From NCBI RefSeq assembly GCF_023115355.1, contig NZ_CP096019.1:806001-870000 (forward strand): 64,000 nucleotides of DNA, given 5' to 3'. A model generated the notes under the pieces. That model was not told the origin of the DNA, did no database searches, and worked only from the letters and a program-made list of their open reading frames with translations. Positions 27,036 to 38,948 of the stretch are shown piece by piece; position 1 is the first letter of the stretch, and every line of letters starts with the position of its first letter. A program made the translations under genes and the position numbers. The stretch comes from Halocatena salina. GTDB lineage: Archaea > Halobacteriota > Halobacteria > Halobacteriales > Haloarculaceae.

Positions 27036-28406
27036 TTAGAAGATTTCGAGGTACTGATCGATCTCCCACTCCGAAACCGAGGCCCGGTATTCGGCGAACT
27101 CGGCGCGTTTGGCCTCGATGAACTTTTCGGCGACGTGCTTTCCGAGCGCATCGAGGATGACTTCGTCGTTTTCGAGAGCGTCGATGGCCGCGCCGAGATT
27201 GGGCGGAAGGGTATCGATGCCGTACTCCTCGCGAGTCGCTTCGTCGAACTCGTAGATGTTCTCCCGGACGGGGTTAGGAGCTTCGAGTCCGCGCTCGATC
27301 CCATCGAGGCCGGCTTGCAACATGACCGCCAGCGCGAGATACGGATTACACGACGGATCGGGCGAACGCAGTTCGATCCGCGAGGCGGCGGGCGTACGCG
27401 CGGCAGGCTTGCGAATCAACGCAGAGCGGTTTACGTCGCTCCACGCGACGTACACCGGAGCTTCGTACCCCGGCACCAGTCGTTTGTAGGAGTTGACGGT
27501 GGGGTTGCACACAGCGGTGATTGCGGGCGCGTGTTCGAGGATCCCCGCGAGGAACTGTTTCGCTTCCGTAGAGAGATCGAATTCGTCGCTACCGTCATAG
27601 AACGCGTTCTCATCGTCCTCCGTGAACAGCGAAAGGTGGGTGTGCATCCCGCTTCCGTTGATGCCCGCGATCGGTTTGGGCATGAACGTCCCGTGAAGCC
27701 CGTGCTCGGCAGCGATAGCACGCACAACGGCCCGGAAGGTAGCGATGTTGTCAGCAGTCGTGATGGCGTCGGCGTATTTGAAACTGATCTCGTGTTGTCC
27801 TTGCGCGACCTCGTGGTGGCTGGCTTCGACCTCAAAGCCCATCTGATCCAGTCCATAGATGATGTCCCGACGAACGTCGCTCGCCAGATCCTTCGGTGCG
27901 AGATCGAAGTACCCACCCGCGTCGTGGGTAACCGTCGTTGCCTGCCCGTCTTCTTCCTCGAACAGGAAAAATTCCGGCTCTGGCCCGGCATTGAGCTGGT
28001 ATCCCATGTCGCTGGCTTTCCTCAACGCGCGTTTGAGCACGTGCCGGGGATCACCGGCGAAGCTGTCACCTGAGGCCTCCATCACGTCCGCGATCAACCG
28101 GGCGCTGGCGGTGCCGTCCTCGTGGGTCCGCCACGGCAACAACGCGAACGTGTTCGGATCCGGCTTGAGACGCATGTCGCTCTCCTGTATCCGGACGAAC
28201 CCTTCAATGGATGAGCCGTCGAAGTAAATACCCTCAGTGAATGCCTTCTCGGCCTGACTCGCCGGAATAGAGACGTTCTTGACGGTTCCGAGAATATCCG
28301 TAAACTGGATCCGGAGGAAATCCACGTCGTTTTCCTCGATCGAATCTAGGACGTTCTGTGCCTCGACGCTGAGGCCGCCATCAGAGGCAATACTTTCGTT
28401 TCCCAT
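27036..28406 (-). CDS. glnA: Glutamine synthetase
   Basis: GlnA makes glutamine from glutamate, ammonia and ATP, the main ammonia-assimilation step. The 456-aa sequence is a complete type I enzyme: [19 protein letters not shown] (about 71-90), the ATP-site [10 protein letters not shown] (about 142-152), [12 protein letters not shown] (about 249-260) and [16 protein letters not shown] (about 335-350). The C-terminus is typical. I did not find the adenylylation-type KPPY motif, as in archaeal GlnA. The divergent neighbour is an Lrp-family gene, with a perfect inverted repeat between them that could be its operator. Confidence 0.97.
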   Translation of the reverse strand: MGNESIASDGGLSVEAQNVLDSIEENDVDFLRIQFTDILGTVKNVSIPASQAEKAFTEGIYFDGSSIEGFVRIQESDMRLKPDPNTFALLPWRTHEDGTASARLIADVMEASGDSFAGDPRHVLKRALRKASDMGYQLNAGPEPEFFLFEEEDGQATTVTHDAGGYFDLAPKDLASDVRRDIIYGLDQMGFEVEASHHEVAQGQHEISFKYADAITTADNIATFRAVVRAIAAEHGLHGTFMPKPIAGINGSGMHTHLSLFTEDDENAFYDGSDEFDLSTEAKQFLAGILEHAPAITAVCNPTVNSYKRLVPGYEAPVYVAWSDVNRSALIRKPAARTPAASRIELRSPDPSCNPYLALAVMLQAGLDGIERGLEAPNPVRENIYEFDEATREEYGIDTLPPNLGAAIDALENDEVILDALGKHVAEKFIEAKRAEFAEYRASVSEWEIDQYLEIF

Positions 28407-28470
28407 TGTTCTTTGACGTCCTATCCAACCACCCGAATAGTTAAAACCGTATTGGTTCCCGCAAACCGGC

Positions 28471-28486
28471 TATCTGCGAGCAGATA
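28471..28486. promoter_or_regulatory. Inverted repeat between glnA and lrp (candidate Lrp operator)
   Basis: TATCTGC-GA-GCAGATA is a perfect 7-2-7 inverted repeat in the 128-base gap between the divergent glnA and Lrp-family genes. Its size suits a dimer of an AsnC-type helix-turn-helix protein. It lies about 40-50 bases upstream of the lrp TATA-like AATTATAG and upstream of the glnA promoter, so one bound dimer could act on both promoters. The proposal rests on position and symmetry only. Confidence 0.5.
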
Positions 28487-28534
28487 ACTGGATATTCGTA
28501 AAATTATAGTGCCTCCGTCGAGTGTGGTGATGTA

Positions 28535-29024
<490 letters not shown>

Positions 29025-29040
29025 ACCGTGAGGGGTTCGG

Positions 29041-29202
<162 letters not shown>

Positions 29203-29234
29203 CGTCCCGAGAACTGCTCTGCAGTTCTCGTGGG

Positions 29235-29261
<27 letters not shown>
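29203..29261. repeat. 59-base two-hairpin insertion breaking tnpB
   Basis: Two perfect hairpins sit side by side: ACAAGACG/CGTCTTGT (29238-29245 with 29251-29258, loop CTTCA) and CGAGAACTGC/GCAGTTCTCG (29208-29217 with 29221-29230, loop TCT). They are joined by a short TTAGCCC spacer on the minus strand. The insert lies between codons for HADLTA and SETFL, shifts the frame (59 is not a multiple of three) and brings in a TAG stop. Boundaries may be off by a few bases. A similar hairpin pair occurs at 59832-59880. Confidence 0.75.
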
Positions 29262-30751
<1,490 letters not shown>

Positions 30752-30805
30752 CTATGCATACTATCACTGTCGGACGGCTTAAAGATTGCGTTGGAACCCC
30801 GTCTC

Positions 30806-30882
<77 letters not shown>

Positions 30883-31031
30883 CGGAATGAAAACACGCCT
30901 AGTGACGGGTCCGACGCGACCGATCCGACGGACAGCGAAAGGACGGACACGGCACTGACACGGAAACTGATGACACATTGCTCAGCGTCGCTACGTGACA
31001 ATATCGGATTCAATACGACAGCGCGGTAGAT

Positions 31032-31037
31032 CCAAAA
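31032..31037 (-). terminator. Oligo-T terminator downstream of the thermosome gene
   Basis: Six A residues on the plus strand give TTTTTT on the minus strand, 55-60 bases past the thermosome stop. Archaeal RNA polymerase stops at such T runs without needing a hairpin. Confidence 0.5.
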
Positions 31038-31091
31038 AATCGCGTGTAGGAACTGATTGGACTGATTGCGGTTAGGCTATCGTGGAGACGC

Positions 31092-32783
<1,692 letters not shown>

Positions 32784-32910
32784 AATCGGACGATGATTGA
32801 ATGTGCTTCTACATAAAAGTACCGAATCACACACAGCCACCGCTTCACGTACCCGCATCATGAGGAATGCTACTAACTAACAACGTGTATTTTATATGTT
32901 GCGTTCAGCG

Positions 32911-33750
32911 CTACTGGACGTTCTGAGACAGCGTTCCGGCGGGCGTGATGGTGGCGCTCGTCAGTTCTCCGAGTGATTTCTCGATGGTGTACTCCGGTGT
33001 TTTGATCTCGATCATCGAGTCATCAGTAACGTCATAAAAGGGCAGGTTGAGGACGTACTGTCCACTTTTCTCGATCCCCGTCGCTTCCTGTTGGTCGGAT
33101 TTGCGATGGAACGCCCACGCCGTCTCACCGGCGAACTTCGGAGCGGTTGTGCCGGTGATAGTTTGTCGATTCGGCTGTTTCTCGACGTTCGACCCGGCGA
33201 TCGGATGGCCGTGTTCGATCCAGTCATCAAACCCTTTATCAAGGGCGTACACCCGTTCGTAGCCTTGGTTGATGAGGTTTGCAGCACGGAGTGCCGACAT
33301 GTGGTGGGGACACCGGCAGTACGTGACGATCCGATCCGATTTCGGCCAGCTTTCGACCGGATCGTCGCTTGTCTGTCCGTTCGGGGCAGGGCTACGTACA
33401 GCACCACTGATGTGGGATTCGTTATACCCCCCGTTGCGGGCATCCACGAATCGAGCTTCCCGGTTGCGATACCACGCGTACGCGACATCGGTCGGTACGA
33501 GCGGCACAGACACGCCTCGCGTCGGCCGTGTTTTAAACGAGTCCTCATCCACCGGTGTTGGGGAGGAACTCTCGTTCCCCATAGCGCTCATGGTCTCGTT
33601 GGTTTGCGTCGTTTGTGTCACGGACGGAGGTGCGTAACCGTCGGCGTCGCTCTCCCCATCGTCGGAAGCCAAACAGCCGCTGACACCGACTACCACCGAT
33701 GTCCCGGCTAACTGGATGAGGCGGCGACGAGTAAACGCTCGACCGTTCAT
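32911..33750 (-). CDS. Tat-exported lipoprotein with rhodanese domain
   Basis: The 279-aa protein has a twin-arginine signal with a lipobox (FTRRRLIQLAGTSVVVGVSGC), so it is exported folded and lipid-anchored at Cys26. An acidic, Ser/Thr-rich linker follows. A rhodanese-like domain (about 85-185) contains VDARNGGYNESHISGAV and the active loop YCRCPHHMSALRAANLI, whose first Cys is the presumed sulfur carrier. The last 90 residues form a separate beta-rich domain. A sulfur-transfer or redox role outside the membrane is likely, but the partner is unknown. It lies between the thermosome gene and the paa operon and is not clearly tied to either. Confidence 0.88.
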   Translation of the reverse strand: MNGRAFTRRRLIQLAGTSVVVGVSGCLASDDGESDADGYAPPSVTQTTQTNETMSAMGNESSSPTPVDEDSFKTRPTRGVSVPLVPTDVAYAWYRNREARFVDARNGGYNESHISGAVRSPAPNGQTSDDPVESWPKSDRIVTYCRCPHHMSALRAANLINQGYERVYALDKGFDDWIEHGHPIAGSNVEKQPNRQTITGTTAPKFAGETAWAFHRKSDQQEATGIEKSGQYVLNLPFYDVTDDSMIEIKTPEYTIEKSLGELTSATITPAGTLSQNVQ

Positions 33751-33847
33751 CGTGAGTTAACTTGCGCATGAGACGGTATTACGTTATTGATCGGATAGTC
33801 GGTCCTGAGAATTATTCACACAGCCGGTTCGTAGGGGGGCCGTGGAT

Positions 33848-34024
33848 CTAGCGGAGTGCTTCGAACGGCTCTTCACAATCGTGGCAGAAATGCATCGAGC
33901 GACAGAGCGACGGTCCTTTTGGGTGCTCACGGTTCGTGTTCGTCCCCTCACAGTACGGACATCGGATCCCGCTAGCCGATCGGTCGGTGTCGACGCTCGG
34001 ATCTGGGGGATCGGATCGTCTCAT
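33848..34024 (-). CDS. Zinc-ribbon protein equal to the PaaD C-terminal domain (58 aa)
   Basis: ATG 34024 overlaps the paaD stop (ATGA). The 58-aa product has an acidic N-terminal tail and a zinc ribbon, CPYC...C...CHDC, ending EEPFEAL. Bacterial PaaD proteins end in just such a ribbon, with a CPYC...C..C-EPF pattern, after the MIP18-type domain. This gene therefore looks like the separated C-terminal half of PaaD. It is the last gene of the paa operon and probably works with PaaD in iron or cluster delivery to the epoxidase. A longer in-frame extension upstream is not needed. Confidence 0.8.
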   Translation of the reverse strand: MRRSDPPDPSVDTDRSASGIRCPYCEGTNTNREHPKGPSLCRSMHFCHDCEEPFEALR

Positions 34025-34464
34025 GGGACGCTCACCCCGAACGATTCGAGCGCGTTCGCACCGTCTTCGGTAATGAATTCGAGCGACCATTCGGGCGTCC
34101 ACACGAGTCGCACGCTACAGTCCTCGACGTCCTCGACCGCTTCGACAGCGCTCTGGACATCCGAAAGCAGCATCTCGCGGGCCGGACAGCCGGTGTAGGT
34201 GAGCGTCATCTCGACCAGCACGTGATCGGCTTCGATCTCGACGCCGTAGATCAATCCCAGATCGACGACGCTGATCGGCATTTCCGGGTCCTCTACTTCA
34301 TACAGCGCCTCCCACACTGATCGTTTCAGACCGCGTGCCGACTCGCCGGTTGCAGGGAGATCATCGGCGGTGCCGTCGCGCTCGTACTCGTACTGCGTGT
34401 ACGGACAGTACCCAGTCTGCGGTTCGTCGGGGGACTCGACCGAGGGTGATGGATTATCCGGCAT
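34021..34464 (-). CDS. paaD: Phenylacetyl-CoA epoxidase accessory protein PaaD (MIP18 domain)
   Basis: PaaD is needed to assemble or mature the phenylacetyl-CoA 1,2-epoxidase. This 147-aa version contains the MIP18/DUF59 domain. The visible blocks are VWEALYEVEDPEMPISVVDLGLIYGVEIE (about 50-78), MTLTYTGCPAREMLLSDVQSAVEAV (about 85-110) and VRLVWTPEWSLEFITEDG. The Cys in TGCPA is the conserved family Cys. The C-terminal zinc ribbon of bacterial PaaD is missing here and is encoded by the next gene. The start overlaps paaC by 11 bases. Confidence 0.9.
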   Translation of the reverse strand: MPDNPSPSVESPDEPQTGYCPYTQYEYERDGTADDLPATGESARGLKRSVWEALYEVEDPEMPISVVDLGLIYGVEIEADHVLVEMTLTYTGCPAREMLLSDVQSAVEAVEDVEDCSVRLVWTPEWSLEFITEDGANALESFGVSVP

Positions 34465-35305
34465 GGTCGGAACCGTTCGTGATCGTACGGGTGTTCGTTC
34501 GATCTAGCTCGCGGTACGTTCGGGTCAGTTCCTCGTGGAGCACCGGCCAATGATCGGTGTGTTCACCGCCGCGCCCGTAGGCAGCAGGAAGTTCCGGCAG
34601 GGAACCGTCCTCCGAAACGGGGGGCCGAACGCCGAGCGAATCGAGAAACGGTACGGTGATCGCGAGCCACTGCTCGCGCAGATCGTCGAGTGATTCGGAT
34701 CGGAGACCGAACTCCTGAATCGTTGCCTCGTGATCTGCATCGACCGGTTCGAACAGCGCCACCGCATACGGGAACAACCGATCCGTCGCCGCCTGCACGT
34801 TCGCACGACCGTCTGGATCCGCACACAGCCGCTCGAGCCAATTTTCGGCGTGTTCGCGGTGATAAGACTCTTCACCCATGATCTTCCCGATCCGATCCGC
34901 GATCTGGGAGTAGGAAGCGTCTTCGAGCGCTGTCAACCGGAGCCGTTCGGCGGTGTCGTACAGATAGCTTCGGAGGATTGCATCGGCCCAATCGCCGTCA
35001 TCGAAGGGGAGCTCTACGAGTGCTGCGTGGGTGAAATCGGCCGGGGGGCGCTCGAAGAGCAGTTCGGATTCGGTGTAACCGAACTCTGTGAGGAGGTCGT
35101 ACCACAACCGCGCGTGTCCCAACTCGTCCTGTGCGATGTTCGAGAGCGCAAGATCCGACTCAAGCGTCGGTGCGCGTACCTGCCACTCGGTGTATCGTTC
35201 TGCGAGTACGAACTCGTCGTCGGCCAGCGAGAACAACAGCGCCTCAACGGCCGCCTGCTGACGGTCGGTCAGTTCATCCGGCCCGGAACGCTGGTCTGCT
35301 GGCAT
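34454..35305 (-). CDS. paaC: Phenylacetyl-CoA epoxidase structural subunit PaaC
   Basis: PaaC pairs with PaaA in the epoxidase and stabilises it; PaaC is not itself catalytic. The 283-aa helical protein has ferritin-like motifs AQDELGHARLWYDLL (about 65-79) and GEESYHREHAENWL (about 140-153), with further segments LALSNIAQ and YTEWQVRAPTLE. It shares one base with the paaB stop and overlaps paaD by 11 bases, so the operon is tightly coupled. Confidence 0.93.
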   Translation of the reverse strand: MPADQRSGPDELTDRQQAAVEALLFSLADDEFVLAERYTEWQVRAPTLESDLALSNIAQDELGHARLWYDLLTEFGYTESELLFERPPADFTHAALVELPFDDGDWADAILRSYLYDTAERLRLTALEDASYSQIADRIGKIMGEESYHREHAENWLERLCADPDGRANVQAATDRLFPYAVALFEPVDADHEATIQEFGLRSESLDDLREQWLAITVPFLDSLGVRPPVSEDGSLPELPAAYGRGGEHTDHWPVLHEELTRTYRELDRTNTRTITNGSDHAG

Positions 35306-35625
35306 CAGCGTTCACCCTCCGCTTTGCGCTGCTCGCGGTCGGACGTTTCGATCTCCTCGGCGAATTCGACATCAACGTTGTAGGCCGACACCCACCGGTA
35401 GGATTTGTCGGTCGTCCCACCGAACTCGACGTCGTCGGTGTCGGCGTCGACTGCCGACACTTCCGCCTGGGGAACGACCCACAAGCTGTTGGTCGGCTTT
35501 CTGCGTGCGTGTTGAATCTGTGCAAACAACAGCGCCATCTCTCGGTCCGGTGCGTGAACGTTTCCACAGTGGGTGTGATACTCGCCCGCTTGCTCCTGTC
35601 TGAACACTTCCCAGATCATAGTCAT
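35305..35625 (-). CDS. paaB: Phenylacetyl-CoA epoxidase subunit PaaB
   Basis: PaaB bridges PaaAC heterodimers in the epoxidase. The 106-aa protein begins at ATG 35625, MTMIWEVFRQEQAGEYHTHCGNVHAPDREMA, overlapping the paaA stop in ATGA; the longer frame upstream is a shadow. The family features are WEVF, HCGNVHAPDREMALLFA and RRKPTNSLWVVP. It lies between paaA and paaC, as in most paa operons. Confidence 0.93.
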   Translation of the reverse strand: MTMIWEVFRQEQAGEYHTHCGNVHAPDREMALLFAQIQHARRKPTNSLWVVPQAEVSAVDADTDDVEFGGTTDKSYRWVSAYNVDVEFAEEIETSDREQRKAEGER

Positions 35626-36530
35626 GGTTGCTCGGACCGATCGATCGCGTTTCTGACCCACGCCACCGCCTCTTGTGTGGCGGCTCGGGAATCGATCTGC
35701 TCGTGACTACCCGCATACTCGTTGCTAGCGATTTCCCAGAACTCCTCCCAATCGAGATCGTCCTCCTCGACGATGTATCGTCCGTCCTCCTTGCGGATCC
35801 GTGGCTCGTCGGGAATCTCCAGTCCGTATTTCTGGGCCTTCGGGAGGTAGGCGTTCAGAAACGCCTGTCTGAGTTCGTCATTGCTCATCGTTTTCAACCC
35901 CACGCGCTCCGAGAAATCGTGGTGGGTGCTCCGATCGTCCGTCGGTCCGAAAAACTGCAGGATGCGCGGCCACCACTCCTCGAACGCCTCCTGTAGCAAC
36001 TGCTGTTCCCGACGGCTCCCTGTCGCCAATGTACGCATGATGTCCTCGCCGTGTTTGATGTGGAATCCCTCCTCGAAACAGATCTTGTCCATCGCGTGGG
36101 CGTACGGTTCCCAACTGGTGCGTTTGATCGTCGCCTGCCGACGCATCGCCGCTCCATCGACGAAGAAGGCGATCATCGGCGTCTCCCACCACTCGGTCAT
36201 GGGATAATGAAAGCAGTTGAGGAACTTTCCCTCACCTGTGGCCAGCTCGTCTAACATTTCCGCGCGCGTTTTGATTCCGAGCGATTCCGCAGCCCGGTAC
36301 AGCAACTGGCCGTGGCCGATCTCGTCTTGGACCTTCGCCGAAAACGCGAGCTTCCGATCGAGACTCGGTGCCTGACGGATGAACGGCCGTTCGAGATACG
36401 CGCCCATGATCTCGGAATTGGCGTGAAACTGGATCATCCGCGTCGCCGCTTTGCGGTACTCCTCGGGCATGTCGTCGTGGGGACTGAACGCCCGTGGTTC
36501 GGCCCGCTCTGTGACCTCCTCGACGTTCAT
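35622..36530 (-). CDS. paaA: Phenylacetyl-CoA epoxidase catalytic subunit PaaA
   Basis: PaaA carries the di-iron site that converts phenylacetyl-CoA to its 1,2-epoxide, the committing step of aerobic phenylacetate breakdown. The 302-aa protein has the di-iron motifs AKVQDEIGHGQLLYRAAES (about 63-81) and ICFEEGFHIKHGEDI (about 146-160). I chose ATG 36530 (MNVEEVTERAEPRAFSP) because homologues start there. ATG 36560 lies 30 bases after the TATA box and is the alternative leaderless start. The reductase PaaE, ligase PaaK and later pathway genes are not in this window. Confidence 0.92.
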   Translation of the reverse strand: MNVEEVTERAEPRAFSPHDDMPEEYRKAATRMIQFHANSEIMGAYLERPFIRQAPSLDRKLAFSAKVQDEIGHGQLLYRAAESLGIKTRAEMLDELATGEGKFLNCFHYPMTEWWETPMIAFFVDGAAMRRQATIKRTSWEPYAHAMDKICFEEGFHIKHGEDIMRTLATGSRREQQLLQEAFEEWWPRILQFFGPTDDRSTHHDFSERVGLKTMSNDELRQAFLNAYLPKAQKYGLEIPDEPRIRKEDGRYIVEEDDLDWEEFWEIASNEYAGSHEQIDSRAATQEAVAWVRNAIDRSEQP

Positions 36531-36586
36531 TACGACCGGATGTTTGTGATGGACTATCATACGAATTACCCCCCACATGAGCGGGT

Positions 36587-36595
36587 TTTATAACA
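36587..36595. promoter_or_regulatory. TATA box shared by paaA and the divergent HTH_10 gene
   Basis: TTTTATAAC is the only TATA-like sequence in the 86-base gap between paaA and the HTH_10 gene. It reads as a TATA box on both strands (GTTATAAAA on the minus strand). It lies about 26-29 bases before GTG 36616 on the plus strand and about 30 bases before ATG 36560 on the minus strand. Confidence 0.5.
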
Positions 36596-36615
36596 TACCA
36601 ACGGTATCGGTACAC

Positions 36616-37269
36616 GTGATTTCGGAGTGTCTCGTCGTGGAGTTCGAAATACGGGGTGATGACTGCCCGCTCGCGGAGGCCACCCGGAGGGTCGACGTGC
36701 CGGTAACGGCACAGCCCCCTCAGTTACGGTCCGACGGATACGCACTGCTACGGTTCGGTGTGTCCCAAGCGGCCGATCGGCTCACGGATGTGTTGGAAGC
36801 GGACGATCGGGTTCGGTATCTCCACCGTGTGCTGATCGACAGCCGGACGAACTACCGGTGTCTCTCGAAGCATCCATGCGTGGTTCACGAGCTAGTGAGT
36901 GAGGGCCTGTTGATCGAGTCGCTCGGCTATCGGAACGGAACCGCGACCGTCAGGGGTGCCGTCGTCGGGTACGACGTGCTCGAAGGGGTGATGGACCGGG
37001 CTGGCCAAACGGTCGGCGTCACGCTTCGGCGGGTGTATCCCCTGGGATCGCACGAACACGAACACGAACGGACGGCCATCACACAGCGCTGGGATCTCAC
37101 ACGAAAACAGGAACAGGCGCTGCGTGTGGCGATCGAGTTGGGCTATTTCGAACTTCCGAGAAACGCCGACGCGGCTGCGGTCGCGGCCGAGCTCGGGGTG
37201 AGCAAATCCGCGTTTCTGGAGCGGCTCCGACGGGCCGAACGAGCGGTTCTCACCCAACTGTTTCGGTGA
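36616..37269 (+). CDS. HTH_10 (Bat-type) transcriptional regulator
   Basis: The 217-aa protein has the haloarchaeal Bat-like layout. An N-terminal GAF-like sensor part (about 1-150, from VVEFEIRGDDCPLAEA) is followed by a C-terminal HTH_10 domain (about 160-217). That domain contains LTRKQEQALRVAIELGYFELPRNADAAAVAAELGVSKSAFLERLRRAE. I chose GTG 36616 because it lies about 26 bases after the TATA box; a longer frame begins at 36577, inside the promoter. Divergent placement next to paaABCD makes it the likely regulator of phenylacetate breakdown. The ligand could be a pathway CoA ester, which is inference. Confidence 0.85.
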   Translation: MISECLVVEFEIRGDDCPLAEATRRVDVPVTAQPPQLRSDGYALLRFGVSQAADRLTDVLEADDRVRYLHRVLIDSRTNYRCLSKHPCVVHELVSEGLLIESLGYRNGTATVRGAVVGYDVLEGVMDRAGQTVGVTLRRVYPLGSHEHEHERTAITQRWDLTRKQEQALRVAIELGYFELPRNADAAAVAAELGVSKSAFLERLRRAERAVLTQLFR

Positions 37270-37336
37270 TCGGTGCACTCGATTCGGTTTCGGATACGCC
37301 GTTAACACCTATGTTGATGACTAGTGTACACGACCC

Positions 37337-38125
37337 ATGGGACAGCCGACCTATGATTTCGATGAGAAGACGGTGATCGTGACTGGAGGGAGTTCGGGGA
37401 TCGGTCGAGAGACTGCGCTCCGGTTCGCCGATGCGGGTGCAACTGTGTTGATCGGTGATGTTCGGGCCGAGCCGAAAGACGTTGATGAAACCACGCCGAC
37501 CCACGAGCTAATCGATGCGGCCGGCGGGACGGCGGAGTACGTCAAGACTGACGTGACCGACCCCGACGCCATCGAATCGCTCGTCACGGCGGCCCGTGAG
37601 TACGGCGGCGTCGACGTGATGGTGAACAATGCGGGGCTACACATCGAAACACCGTTGCGAGAACTCACACCCGAAGCGTTCGACCGCATCCACGCGGTGA
37701 ACGTTCGTGGCGTGTTTTTCGGCTGTCAAGCCGCCGCCAACGACATGATCGACCGGGGGCAGGGAGGCGTCATCGTGAACACGGCGTCGATCAGTTCCTC
37801 GCTCGCGCAGTTCGGACAGGTACAGTACGACTCGACGAAAGGAGCGATCCGGATGGTTACACGCGGCGCGGCGCTCGAACTTGCCGAACACGACATTCGG
37901 GTTGCCGGTGTCGCTCCCGGCCAGATCGCCACGGAGTTCCTCGATGGATGGACCGAAGAGGCGACGACTGGCGCACAAGAGAACGCCTTTCTCAAGCCGA
38001 TCCCGATGGGTCGAGCCGGACATCCCGAGGACGTTGCTGGTGCGTATCTTTTTCTCGCGAGTGACGACGCGAGCTACATCACCGGGGAGTTACTCCACGT
38101 CGATGGCGGCTGGCAGATCTGTTGA
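37337..38125 (+). CDS. SDR-family NAD(P)-dependent oxidoreductase
   Basis: The 262-aa protein is a classical short-chain dehydrogenase. The cofactor motif is VTGGSSGIGRETALRFADAG (about 15-34) and the acidic residue after VLIGDVRAE suggests NAD preference. NNAGLH (about 98-103), a Ser in NTASISSS and YDSTKG (Tyr about 161, Lys about 165) complete the active site. The C-terminal GAYLFLASDDASYITGELLHVDGGW is typical of glucose dehydrogenase and 3-oxoacyl reductase-like members. The substrate is unknown. It converges on the TIM-barrel gene with the stops adjacent. Confidence 0.92.
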   Translation: MGQPTYDFDEKTVIVTGGSSGIGRETALRFADAGATVLIGDVRAEPKDVDETTPTHELIDAAGGTAEYVKTDVTDPDAIESLVTAAREYGGVDVMVNNAGLHIETPLRELTPEAFDRIHAVNVRGVFFGCQAAANDMIDRGQGGVIVNTASISSSLAQFGQVQYDSTKGAIRMVTRGAALELAEHDIRVAGVAPGQIATEFLDGWTEEATTGAQENAFLKPIPMGRAGHPEDVAGAYLFLASDDASYITGELLHVDGGWQIC

Positions 38126-38914
38126 TCAGTCCGCCAGTAACGCCTCGACGTGGCGCTTGCCGAGCGCGATGGTGTCTAGATCGTTAGTGCCGACTTCGAG
38201 CGTCGCGGTGCCCGACCAGTCGGCGTCCGCAATCCCCTCGAACACCGTGGCGAAATCGATGTGACCCATCCCGACAGGGAGGTGTTCGTCGCCGTCACGG
38301 GTGTCAACGAGATGGAGATGATCGATCCGGTCGGCGTGCTCCCGACAGAACTGGGCCATCTCCGGTTCCGCCATCCCGGCGAGCAGCGCGTGGCTAGTGT
38401 CGAACGTCATCGACGCGTCGGGGTACCGGTCCAGCAGCTCCGGGAACGAAGTGACATCGTAGTAGCTCGAAACGACGTTTTCGAGACAGGGGGTGAGTCC
38501 GTGCTCGTGAGCGGCGGGAATCAGTTCGTCGAGGCTCTCATGGACGAACGCCCGGCACTCGGATTCGGACCAGCCCAGCTCCCACGCATCCGAAGATGGA
38601 TGAAAAACCACTTTTTCGGCACCAAGATCGACCGCCAGCTCCATCCCGGCCGTGAATTCCGAGATCACGCCGTTTCGAACGGGCGTGAACGGCGAGCCGG
38701 GATCGGGGACGAACGGCAGGTGCACCACGGCGCCCAGCCCAGCGTCGGAGAGGGATGTGCGCATCGATTCGCTGCGATCCTCGATACGCTCGCGGGCGTA
38801 TCGACCGTCGAGAAGGATCTCAACGAACTCGAACCCCTCCTCAGCAGCCCACTCGATCGTCTGCTTGAACGGGAGTTCGAGTCCGAGCGTAAAGCCAAGT
38901 CGCAGTGAACGCAT
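38126..38914 (-). CDS. Sugar phosphate isomerase/epimerase (xylose isomerase-like TIM barrel)
   Basis: The 262-aa protein has the AP endonuclease 2/xylose isomerase-like TIM-barrel fold. Blocks are EFVEILLDGRYARER near the start, VVHLPF, EKVVFHPSSDAWELG, GLTPCLENVVSSYYDVTSFPELLD, MTFDTSHALLAG and IDHLHLVDTRDGDEHLPVGMGHIDF. The His, Glu, Asp and His residues in these blocks are the probable metal ligands. The substrate is not known. It has no clear operon partner; the upstream coiled-coil gene is on the same strand 34 bases away. Confidence 0.9.
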   Translation of the reverse strand: MRSLRLGFTLGLELPFKQTIEWAAEEGFEFVEILLDGRYARERIEDRSESMRTSLSDAGLGAVVHLPFVPDPGSPFTPVRNGVISEFTAGMELAVDLGAEKVVFHPSSDAWELGWSESECRAFVHESLDELIPAAHEHGLTPCLENVVSSYYDVTSFPELLDRYPDASMTFDTSHALLAGMAEPEMAQFCREHADRIDHLHLVDTRDGDEHLPVGMGHIDFATVFEGIADADWSGTATLEVGTNDLDTIALGKRHVEALLAD

Positions 38915-38948
38915 GTACTACCTTACCAATCATTCCAAAAAGAGCTTG

